From assembly GCA_016199985.1 (NCBI GenBank), contig JACQFQ010000016.1:1-55351 (forward strand): 55,351 bases of DNA, written 5' to 3'. The stretch is from Verrucomicrobiota bacterium (GTDB lineage: Bacteria; Verrucomicrobiota; Verrucomicrobiia; Limisphaerales; UBA11320). Made by a program: the position numbers and the translations under genes. Under the pieces are notes generated by a model that was not told the origin of the DNA, ran no database searches, and was given only the letters and a program-made list of their open reading frames with translations. Positions 25,826 through 33,287 of the stretch are shown piece after piece (the first letter of the stretch is position 1; each line of letters starts with the position of its first letter).

Positions 25826-27049
25826 TCATGCGCCGAACTTGTCGAACATCTTCGCGTTCGCCTGCATGAGGCGAATGAGGTGCTTCGCTTCGAACACTCC
25901 GAGCGATCCCAAGTTCGCTCCCGTCTCGGTGAAACGATCGAGTTTATCCGAGCCGGAACACTCCGATGTGAGCAGCACAGGCTGCGGGTGCCATGAGTGT
26001 CCCTTCATCGAGCAGGGCGTGGAATGATCCCCCGTGATCGCGAGAACCGTGGGTCGTTTGCGAAGCAGAATCGGCAGCGCGGCGTCCAGATCCTCGATCG
26101 CCTTGCGCTTGCCTTCGAAGTTGCCGTCCTCCCCGTGCTTGTCGGTGTATTTGTAGTGGATGAAGAAGAAATCGTAGTTGTCGTGCTCGGTCAGATAGCG
26201 CTCGAACTGCTGCGCGATGGTCTCAGGGCCTTCGATTTTTTTCATGCCCACGAGCTGCGAGAGCCCCTTGTACATCGGATAGACCGCGATCGCCGCGGCG
26301 CGCAGGCCGTACCGATCAACGAACGCCGGGATCGCCGGCTGATGCGCGATGCCGCGCATCAAAAACCCGTTTGCGGGCCGCTTGGCCTTCAGGACGGGAA
26401 GCGCGGATTTGTAGAAGTCGGCGACGAGCTTGGCCGCTTTCTTTTGTTTGGCGGACCGGGCCACGGTGGGCTTCACGACGGGAATGGGCAGGCCTTCCCG
26501 GTTCGGGTCCGCGTCGGTGAGCGGGCCTTCCAGCCCCTTGCCGCGGAAAATCACCACGAACCGATGCTCCTTCCCCGGCCTGATGATGACCTCGGTGTCC
26601 CCGATTTTTTTCACCTTCTTGCTCAGCTCCGCGCAGAGCGCCTCGCAGATCTCGGTCTTGATCCGTCCCGCGCGGCGGTCGGTGACGATTCCTTTTTCGT
26701 TCAGCGTGCAGAAATTCGCGCGGGCAGCCACGTCCCCGGCCTTGAGGTCGATGCCGAGCCCCAGCGCCTCAATGACGCCGCGTCCGACCTGGTATTCGAT
26801 GGGGTCGTATCCAAACAAAGCCAGGTGTCCCGGCCCGCTGCCGGGAGTGATCCCTGGCGCGACCGGGATCATGCGGCCTTGCGCGGAGTCCTCGGTGAGC
26901 CTGTCGAGGTTCGGAGTGCTCGCGGCTTCGAGAGGGGTGAGGTAGTTCTGGGATCGAGTGGCGATGTCTCCCAGACCGTCGAGGACCACCAGGACCATCT
27001 TGGCCGGGGTCTTGACGAGCAGTTGTGAATAGAGGGCGTCGTGGTTCAT
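25826..27049 (-). CDS. apgM: Cofactor-independent phosphoglycerate mutase, archaeal type
   Basis: A 407-residue alkaline-phosphatase-superfamily enzyme interconverting 3- and 2-phosphoglycerate. It is the ApgM form, distinct from the ~510-residue bacterial GpmI. Marks are KMVLVVLDGLGD (metal-binding Asp), PNLDRLTEDSAQGRMIPVAP, the nucleophile region GSGPGHLALFGYDP, HYKYTDKHGEDGN and TGDHSTPCSMKGHSWHPQP. ATG 27047-27049 is taken over an upstream TTG. It is transcribed away from the coiled-coil membrane gene, leaving a 191-base divergent promoter region. The Lys/Ala mini-gene lies 82 bases downstream on the same strand. Confidence 0.92.
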   Translation of the reverse strand: MNHDALYSQLLVKTPAKMVLVVLDGLGDIATRSQNYLTPLEAASTPNLDRLTEDSAQGRMIPVAPGITPGSGPGHLALFGYDPIEYQVGRGVIEALGLGIDLKAGDVAARANFCTLNEKGIVTDRRAGRIKTEICEALCAELSKKVKKIGDTEVIIRPGKEHRFVVIFRGKGLEGPLTDADPNREGLPIPVVKPTVARSAKQKKAAKLVADFYKSALPVLKAKRPANGFLMRGIAHQPAIPAFVDRYGLRAAAIAVYPMYKGLSQLVGMKKIEGPETIAQQFERYLTEHDNYDFFFIHYKYTDKHGEDGNFEGKRKAIEDLDAALPILLRKRPTVLAITGDHSTPCSMKGHSWHPQPVLLTSECSGSDKLDRFTETGANLGSLGVFEAKHLIRLMQANAKMFDKFGA

Positions 27050-27240
27050 GCGGAGAATGGAGTTCAGTTTCAATTTCTGTCTGTGCCGGTCGCTCTACCC
27101 GGGGGGAACGCTCCCGGCAAAAGCGGATTGGAGCATGCGGCGCGGCGCGCCCGGGCGTCAACGGATCAATCGCGGGCCGGCCCGCCGACGCGATCGTCAA
27201 GGAACGCGGATTTCGACCGATGTCATCGGGAGAGAGTTTT

Positions 27241-28341
27241 ATGGAGACCATCGATACCGATCCCCCGTCGTCGCGCGGCTCCCGTCCCCTGTTCACCCAG
27301 GCGGTCTGGGCCAGCCTTCTCCTGCCCGTCCTCACCCTGATCGGTTGGGGCGCGTCGCGGGCCCTGCCTGCGGGGCTGCCTGAGACGGCGCGCGACACTC
27401 TGGTTCACATGGGCGGCGCGCTGGCTTTCGGAGTCGCCCTGGCGGGGCTTGCATTCGGGGTTTTGGTGGCGATGTCCGGCAAGTCGGATGACAAGCGGGG
27501 CCTCGTGCCATTCGCCGTCACGGGCGCCATCCTGAATCTGGGCCTCCTTGCGGCCTTGTCCACCGGCGGAGCGGCTTGGTTCCAGAAGCAGGCGCGCGCC
27601 CAGAGCAGCCTGAACGACTTGCGGCAGGAGGCGCAGGCTGTGGCGCGGGAGGCGCAGGAGCGCCTGACTCATGTTGAGGAGCCTTCCAACGGCTCCAATC
27701 GCATGGGGTTTGCCGGGGCGGCGGTCGACCGGATTCAGAAGAAGATCGAAGTGGCCGCCCGGGAGGTCTCTGGACCGGAAAGCGCCGTGCTCAGCGCGGC
27801 CAGCGATTATCTCACCCGGCTGAAACACCTGAGCCAGGACTATGAGCACAGCGCCGCCGCCGTGCAGGCCATGAATGTCAATGACGCAAGCTCCCTTTCA
27901 TCCAAGGAGGGACTCGCGCCCCGACGCCAGGCGGTGAATGAATTCATCGAGGCCAACTCCCGCTTGAAGGAGTTCCTCGATCACGCCGAGGAGCGCGCGC
28001 AGGAGTGCCTCAAGCGCCATGCGGTCGCCGCCTCGGCGCAGGAGAGCTTCATGACCACGTTTCGGAAATCGCGCGAGCGACATCGTTTGCTGCTCCAGGT
28101 GCGTGAAACCGATGAGCGCATCGGCAACGCGACGCTGGGCCTGTTGGAGCTGTATGAGCAGGAGTGGGGTCAGTGGAAGTACGACAGCGAGGCCAAGCAG
28201 GTTCTTTTCGTCAACCCGGACGCCGTGACCGCGTTCGGACGCCTCCACGCCACGCTGACCACCGCCGCCCGGGAGCAGCGCGAACTGCAGGAGACCCTCT
28301 CCAAGATGCCCATCCCCGGCGGGGCCGACCGGCCGCAGTGA
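27241..28341 (+). CDS. Membrane-anchored coiled-coil protein, unknown function
   Basis: I do not recognise this 366-residue protein. Two to four membrane helices occupy residues ~18-110 (LLLPVLTLIGWGASRAL, GALAFGVALAGLAFGVLVAM and LVPFAVTGAILNLGLLAALS). A long helical, Glu/Gln/Ala/Arg-rich region then runs to ~355 and is predicted to form coiled coils, with a Pro-rich end. ATG 27241 is chosen because GGGAGAG lies 5-7 bases upstream; a second ATG at 27220 is possible. It precedes thyA by ~100 bases but shows no link to it. Confidence 0.6.
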   Translation: METIDTDPPSSRGSRPLFTQAVWASLLLPVLTLIGWGASRALPAGLPETARDTLVHMGGALAFGVALAGLAFGVLVAMSGKSDDKRGLVPFAVTGAILNLGLLAALSTGGAAWFQKQARAQSSLNDLRQEAQAVAREAQERLTHVEEPSNGSNRMGFAGAAVDRIQKKIEVAAREVSGPESAVLSAASDYLTRLKHLSQDYEHSAAAVQAMNVNDASSLSSKEGLAPRRQAVNEFIEANSRLKEFLDHAEERAQECLKRHAVAASAQESFMTTFRKSRERHRLLLQVRETDERIGNATLGLLELYEQEWGQWKYDSEAKQVLFVNPDAVTAFGRLHATLTTAAREQRELQETLSKMPIPGGADRPQ

Positions 28342-28439
28342 CCCGCGCGTTCCGATCCGGAGCTCCTCGTTCCTTCCGCTGATTCGCGGCGAGTATTTTC
28401 TTGTCAGCGGCGACAGGCCGGACCCTCATCAACGCACGC

Positions 28440-29234
28440 ATGATTCCGTATCATCAGCTGCTGCGACAGGTCTTGGAACACGGCCGCTTCAAGGCGGATC
28501 GGACCGGCACGGGCACCTACTCCCTTTTCGGCGCGCAGGTCCGCTATCCGTTGAGCCAGGGCTTTCCCCTCGTGACGACGAAGAAGGTCCACATGAAGTC
28601 CGTGATTCATGAGCTGTTGTGGTTCTTGCGCGGCGACACCAATGTTCGCTACCTGAACGCGAACGGCGTGAGCATTTGGGATGAATGGGCGGACGAGAAC
28701 GGCGATCTGGGCCGTGTTTACGGCGCGCAGTGGCGTGACTGGCGGACCGCGGACGGACGCTCCATCGACCAGATCGCCGCGGTGGTGGAGCAAATCCGGA
28801 GGAATCCCGACAGCCGACGCCTGATCGTCAGCGCCTGGAATCCGGGCGACGTGGAGAAGATGGCGCTGCCCCCTTGCCACACGCTGTTCCAGTTCTACGC
28901 GCAGGACGGCGAGCTGAGCTGCCAGCTGTATCAGCGCAGCGCGGACATTTTCCTCGGAGTGCCGTTCAACATCGCCTCATACGCCCTCCTGAACCTGATG
29001 GTGGCGCAGGTTTGCGGGTTGAAGCCGGGCGCCTTCATCCACACATTCGGCGACCTGCACCTGTATGCCAACCACGTCGAGCAGGCGCGACTGCAGCTCA
29101 CGCGCGAGCCGCGTCCGCTGCCCTCGGTCCGGCTGAATCCCGACATCAAGAACCTCCTCGATTTCCGATACGAGGACATTGAGCTCCTAGGCTATGATCC
29201 ACACCCTCCCATCAGGGCGCCGGTCGCGGTCTAG
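28440..29234 (+). CDS. thyA: Thymidylate synthase
   Basis: A 264-residue folate-dependent thymidylate synthase, exactly the common bacterial length. It methylates dUMP with 5,10-methylene-tetrahydrofolate. The nucleophile is Cys146 in [59 protein letters not shown] and the final [11 protein letters not shown] are all present. ATG 28440 is preferred over the TTG at 28401. The next gene encodes dihydrofolate reductase, the enzyme that regenerates the folate cofactor. Confidence 0.97.
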   Translation: MIPYHQLLRQVLEHGRFKADRTGTGTYSLFGAQVRYPLSQGFPLVTTKKVHMKSVIHELLWFLRGDTNVRYLNANGVSIWDEWADENGDLGRVYGAQWRDWRTADGRSIDQIAAVVEQIRRNPDSRRLIVSAWNPGDVEKMALPPCHTLFQFYAQDGELSCQLYQRSADIFLGVPFNIASYALLNLMVAQVCGLKPGAFIHTFGDLHLYANHVEQARLQLTREPRPLPSVRLNPDIKNLLDFRYEDIELLGYDPHPPIRAPVAV

Positions 29235-29276
29235 ATTGGCCATCGACGGCGATCCCCGCCGACGCAGGGTCTGGGG

Positions 29277-29756
29277 ATGGCCAGGCAACCGATGAAGCGA
29301 TTCAAGGCGATAGCGGCGATGTCGGAGAACAGGGTCATCGGCCAGGGCAATCGAATCCCGTGGCATCTCCCCGAGGATTTCAAGTGGTTCAAAAGCATGA
29401 CCACCGGACAGGTCCTGGTCATGGGGCGCAGGACATTTGAGTCGATCGGGCGTCCGCTCCCGAACCGTAGGACCATCGTGCTCAGCCGCTCCCCGTTCCA
29501 GTTCCCGGGCGTCGAGTGGGCGGCGGACCTCGCGCAGCTCAATCCCGACGCGATGGAGGGCGAGGTGTTTATCTGCGGAGGCGCTCAGATCTATCAGCAG
29601 GCTCTGCCTCGCTGCTCGGATTTGTATCTCACCCTGGTCAAGAGGAAGATGGAGGGCGACACGTTCTTTCCGCCGTTCGAGGATCGCTTCGTCTGCGTCG
29701 AGAAGGTTCGTGAGTCCGTGGATTTCGACATCCTCCATTACCGGAATACGGATTGA
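29277..29756 (+). CDS. folA: Dihydrofolate reductase
   Basis: A 159-residue dihydrofolate reductase with AIAAMSENRVIGQGNRIPWH at the N-terminus, LPEDFKWFKSMTTG with the folate-binding acidic residue, MGRRTFESIGRPLPNR and FICGGAQIYQQALP in the NADPH site. ATG 29277 has AGGGT six bases upstream; ATG 29292 would give the more usual short N-terminus and is a real alternative. It lies 42 bases after thyA, the classic thyA-folA arrangement. Confidence 0.95.
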   Translation: MARQPMKRFKAIAAMSENRVIGQGNRIPWHLPEDFKWFKSMTTGQVLVMGRRTFESIGRPLPNRRTIVLSRSPFQFPGVEWAADLAQLNPDAMEGEVFICGGAQIYQQALPRCSDLYLTLVKRKMEGDTFFPPFEDRFVCVEKVRESVDFDILHYRNTD

Positions 29757-29786
29757 TTTTCCTTGAGCCCGTGCTACTCAGTTTCA

Positions 29787-30647
29787 GTGGATTCCACAGC
29801 CCCCAGTTTGCTGATCCTGATCCCCGCCTATAACGAGGAGCAGCGGATTGAGCCCGTCCTCCGGGACTACGGGCGGTATTTCCGCGATCATTATCCGGGT
29901 CGCTGCGAGATCGTCGTGGTGCTCAACGGCTGCGTGGACGGCACGTTCGCCGTCGTCCAGAAGGTGGCGCTGGAGCTTCCCTTGATCAGCGCCCTGGATT
30001 TTCCATCCGCCATCGGGAAGGGCGGCGCCCTCATCGAGGGCATGCGTCTCGCGCCGCAGTATGATCTGGTGGGCTACGTCGACGCCGACGGCGCGACGGC
30101 TCCAGAGGATTTTCATGAGCTCATCCGCCGGATCGACGGCGTGGATTGCGTCGTCGCCTCGCGATGGATCGAGGGCGCCGTGCTCAACCAGGCGCAAGCC
30201 AGCCATCGCCAGTTCGCCAGCCGGGTCTTTCACGTCATTGTGGAGCTTCTTTTCTGGATGGGCATCAAGGACACGCAGTGCGGCGCGAAAGTGATGCGAA
30301 GCGAGGCGATCGCCTTGATCCACGAAAACCTTCGGATTTCGGACATGGCTTTCGACATCAACCTGCTTTACGCGATGAAGCGCGCGGAGTTCAGGATCCG
30401 AGAGCATCCCACGGTCTGGACGGACAAGCTGGGGTCCAAGGTCGTCCTCGGCAAGACGTCCCTGACCATGCTGCTGTCGGTGATCCGCGTTCGCCTGATC
30501 TACTCGCCTTTCTACCCGCTTCTGCGGCTGTTCCGTCCGGTGGAGACCTGGCTCTACCTGAGGCTCCGCGCGCCGCTGCCCCGCCAGCGGATGGGACGCC
30601 CCAATCGCACGACGTCCACCATGCGGAAGTCTGACGTTGCCGGCTAG
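29787..30647 (+). CDS. Family 2 glycosyltransferase, dolichyl-phosphate beta-glucosyltransferase-like
   Basis: A ~286-residue GT-A glycosyltransferase. It shows LLILIPAYNEEQRIEPVLRD at the start, the metal/UDP motif YVDADGATAPEDF, ASRWIEGAVL and the Alg5-like DTQCGAKVMRSEA. There is one hydrophobic patch near the C-terminus (IRVRLIYSPFYPLLRL), suggesting membrane association. The product would be a polyprenyl-phosphate sugar donor (inference from family). The start is uncertain: GTG 29787 gives a compact N-terminus, and TTG 29763 is possible. It follows folA closely and may be co-transcribed. Confidence 0.85.
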   Translation: MDSTAPSLLILIPAYNEEQRIEPVLRDYGRYFRDHYPGRCEIVVVLNGCVDGTFAVVQKVALELPLISALDFPSAIGKGGALIEGMRLAPQYDLVGYVDADGATAPEDFHELIRRIDGVDCVVASRWIEGAVLNQAQASHRQFASRVFHVIVELLFWMGIKDTQCGAKVMRSEAIALIHENLRISDMAFDINLLYAMKRAEFRIREHPTVWTDKLGSKVVLGKTSLTMLLSVIRVRLIYSPFYPLLRLFRPVETWLYLRLRAPLPRQRMGRPNRTTSTMRKSDVAG

Positions 30648-30801
30648 CCGAGGGGCTTGATCCCGCATCTCCACCCATCGCGCGCAATGGTTCTCATTGT
30701 CCAGCGCTGCGGCTCGGGTCGCTCGGGCTGACCGCAGCAGGTTGACGCCTGGAAGGAATTCGCTTGGTTGGGGAAATGGGGGTGTCGTACGGTTCGCGCC
30801 T

Positions 30802-31341
30802 ATGATGACTCTGCTTGTTGGAACGAATCGGCCCGGGAGCTCGACTCGCAAAGTGGCGAGGCAAGTCGAGGAGATCTACACCGAGTTGAAGACTCCGGTC
30901 CACGTGATCGACTTGGCGCTCCTGCCTCCCGCGATCTTTGACCCGGGCGCCTACAACGAGAAGCCCGCGGCATTCCGGCCTTTCTCGGACGCGGTGCTCA
31001 ACGCGTCGGGCCTCGTGGTCATCACCCCGGAATACAACGGCGGCGCTCCCGGCGTTCTCAAGTATTTCATAGATATGTTGAAGTTTCCGGAGAGCTTTGA
31101 GCGGCGTCCTGTTGCTTTCGTGGGATTAGCCGCCGGCGTCTGGGGCGCGCTTCGGCCCGTGGAGCAGCTGCAGATGATTTTTGGATATCGGAACGCCCTT
31201 CTCTTCCCTGAGAGGGTGTTCATCCCGGGCGTCGGGCAGCAGCTGGACGCCGATGGGCGCCTCAAGGATCCGGACCTCGTGCAGCGGCTGCGCAAGCAAG
31301 CGCAGGGCTTCATTCAGTTCGTCGGCGCGCTACGCCGCTGA
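30802..31341 (+). CDS. NAD(P)H-dependent FMN reductase
   Basis: A 179-residue flavodoxin-fold protein of the NADPH-dependent FMN reductase family. The FMN phosphate loop is LLVGTNRPGSSTRKVA, and the second FMN-binding segment is VVITPEYNGGAPGVLKYFID. Start ATG 30802 (MMTLLV); the longer upstream frame is Arg/Ala-rich and unlike the family. Likely cytoplasmic; electron acceptor unknown. Confidence 0.88.
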   Translation: MMTLLVGTNRPGSSTRKVARQVEEIYTELKTPVHVIDLALLPPAIFDPGAYNEKPAAFRPFSDAVLNASGLVVITPEYNGGAPGVLKYFIDMLKFPESFERRPVAFVGLAAGVWGALRPVEQLQMIFGYRNALLFPERVFIPGVGQQLDADGRLKDPDLVQRLRKQAQGFIQFVGALRR

Positions 31342-31394
31342 CGCGCGTCGTCGAGACGGGTATTCGTCGGAAATAATCACCTTCACACTACGTT

Positions 31395-32417
31395 ATGGTC
31401 CGCATGGGAATCGTCGGCCTGGGCTTCATGGCCGCCACGCATCTGAAAGCCTGTCGCGAGGTTCGAGGGGCGCGCGTCGTCGCGTTCTGCAATCCGAGCG
31501 GGAAGCACCTCGACGGCGACTTCTCCTCGGTCGCCGGCAACATTCCAGGGCAGGAGCCGCTTCGCTGGGACATGGCCGGGGTCGCGGCGCATCGCGACTT
31601 CGACCGCCTGCTTGAGGATCCCGCGATCGACGCCATCGATATCTGCGCCCCAACGCATGCCCATCACGACCTCGCCCTTCGCGCCCTCAGGGCTGGGAAG
31701 CATGTTCTATGCGAAAAACCGATGGCGCGGACCGCCGCTCAAGCGCGCGAGCTGGCCGCGGAGGCCGGCCGGGTGGAACGAATTCTTATGCCGGCGATGT
31801 GCCTGCGTTTCCTGCCGTCCTGGGCGTGGTTGAAGCAAGCCATCGAAGGGCAAACCTACGGCAGGATCTACGGCGTTCACTTCCGGCGTGTGGCCCAGCC
31901 GCCCTCATGGGGACGGGGGAGCTTCCTGAACGGAGAGAAATCCGGCGGCGGCTTGCTCGATCTTCACATCCACGACACCGACTTCGTCCAGTTCTGCTTT
32001 GGTCGCCCGCTCTCCGTGTTCTCGACGGGATTCAGCAAGGTCAGCGGCGCGGTGGATCATGTGATGACTCAGTACGAAGTGGCTTCCGGCGTCGCGGTGA
32101 CGGCGGAGGGCGGGTGGGCGATGAGCCAGGGATTTGGATTCAACATGGCCTATACCGCGGTGTTCGAGCGCGCCACCGCGGACTTCGACCTCTCGCGAGG
32201 CCCTGACGCCTTGAAGCTGTTTCGGGAAGAGCATCCTCCCGAGACGCTCAGGCCTGAGGGACCTGACGGCTACGCGGGCGAGATTCAGTACTTCATTGAT
32301 TGCGTGACCGGAAAGGTTGAGCCGAGGACGGTCTCCGCAGGGGACGGCGTGTCAGCGATTGAGATCTGCGAGGCTGAAGAAAAGTCGATCCGGTTGCGTC
32401 AGATCGTGCGGCTCTGA
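31395..32417 (+). CDS. Gfo/Idh/MocA-family oxidoreductase
   Basis: A 340-residue NAD(P)-dependent sugar or inositol dehydrogenase-like protein. The Rossmann loop is MGIVGLGFMAATHLKACREV, CEKPMARTAAQA carries the family Lys, and GGLLDLHIHDTDFVQF contains the conserved Asp/His region of the C-terminal domain. No signal peptide is seen, unlike many exported verrucomicrobial relatives. Substrate unknown. It lies 53 bases after the FMN reductase and 18 before the peroxiredoxin, so the three may form one transcript ending at 33069. Confidence 0.9.
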   Translation: MVRMGIVGLGFMAATHLKACREVRGARVVAFCNPSGKHLDGDFSSVAGNIPGQEPLRWDMAGVAAHRDFDRLLEDPAIDAIDICAPTHAHHDLALRALRAGKHVLCEKPMARTAAQARELAAEAGRVERILMPAMCLRFLPSWAWLKQAIEGQTYGRIYGVHFRRVAQPPSWGRGSFLNGEKSGGGLLDLHIHDTDFVQFCFGRPLSVFSTGFSKVSGAVDHVMTQYEVASGVAVTAEGGWAMSQGFGFNMAYTAVFERATADFDLSRGPDALKLFREEHPPETLRPEGPDGYAGEIQYFIDCVTGKVEPRTVSAGDGVSAIEICEAEEKSIRLRQIVRL

Positions 32418-32435
32418 GTGCCAGAGCCAGCACTT

Positions 32436-32975
32436 ATGAGAAAAGACGCCCTGAAATGGATCACCGGAGTGGGGATCGCTCTCTGCGCATGGTTGGCGGT
32501 CCAGCTCTACGCCGCTGAAACCCCCAAGATGGGGGCGAAAGCGCCGATGGTGGAAGGCAAGAACCAGGACGGAAAGCCCTGGAGCCTCTCCAAATCCCTC
32601 AAAAGCCACACGGTTCTGCTGTATTTCTACCCCAAGGACGACACACCGGGCTGCACGAAGGAGGCCTGCGGCCTGCGGGACCGCATTGGAGAGCTGAAGA
32701 AGGACGGGGTTGAGGTCGTGGGAGTCAGCCGCGACAATGAATCCAGCCACAAGAGCTTCATCGCCAAGTTCAATCTTAACTTCCCCTTGATCGCGGATGT
32801 CGATGGCAAGATCACCGAGGCCTACGGCGCGCAGATGACCGGAAAGGATCTTTCGCGTCGCGTCAGCTTCCTGATCCGCAAGGACGGCACGATCGCCCAT
32901 GTGACGGACAACCCTAAGGCCGATGTCCATCTCGACGAAATGAAGCAGGCTGTCGGGAATCTGAAGGCGCGGTGA
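32436..32975 (+). CDS. Exported peroxiredoxin, BCP/PrxQ type
   Basis: A 179-residue thiol peroxidase with an N-terminal signal peptide or anchor (WITGVGIALCAWLAVQLYAA). The active site FYPKDDTPGCTKEACGLRD places the peroxidatic and resolving Cys in the CxxxxC spacing of PrxQ. Later motifs VVGVSRDNESSHKSF and FPLIADVDGKITEAYG fit the family. It probably detoxifies peroxides outside the cytoplasm (inference from the signal). ATG 32436 is preferred to GTG 32418. A strong terminator follows. Confidence 0.92.
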   Translation: MRKDALKWITGVGIALCAWLAVQLYAAETPKMGAKAPMVEGKNQDGKPWSLSKSLKSHTVLLYFYPKDDTPGCTKEACGLRDRIGELKKDGVEVVGVSRDNESSHKSFIAKFNLNFPLIADVDGKITEAYGAQMTGKDLSRRVSFLIRKDGTIAHVTDNPKADVHLDEMKQAVGNLKAR

Positions 32976-33032
32976 GTTTTTTTTTGGAACGATTCTCCTT
33001 GAGCGTCGTCTCATTGTGGATTGGTTGTTGTG

Positions 33033-33069
33033 GAGCCCGCGTCGCATAGGACGCGGGCTCTATTTTTTT
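33033..33069 (+). terminator. Strong intrinsic terminator after the peroxiredoxin gene
   Basis: Perfect 11-bp stem GAGCCCGCGTC (33033-33043) / GACGCGGGCTC (33050-33060), six-base loop GCATAG, then TATTTTTTT. It closes the reductase-oxidoreductase-peroxiredoxin stretch. Confidence 0.92.
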
Positions 33070-33227
33070 GAGGGAGCTTTTCGTTGACTTCCACATCCAA
33101 CAGGTTATCACCTTAATCCTCATTCAATGTTGGGCGCTGCCATCCTGATTCTGCCCGGGCCAGGTCCGCAGCCTGAGTGATAGGAGAAGAACCAAGCATC
33201 CGGGTCATGGGTCCATTATGGGGGTAC

Positions 33228-33237
33228 GGAGGCCTCC
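33228..33237. promoter_or_regulatory. Ten-base perfect palindrome in the LamG gene leader
   Basis: GGAGGCCTCC lies 51 bases before the LamG gene start, inside a GGGG...CCCC context that can extend the pairing. It could be an operator or a small RNA hairpin affecting translation. No function is demonstrated. Confidence 0.3.
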
Positions 33238-33287
33238 CCGATGTGACAGGCCGCAGTTTAGTCAGATCGCAACATCATATTAACCCT

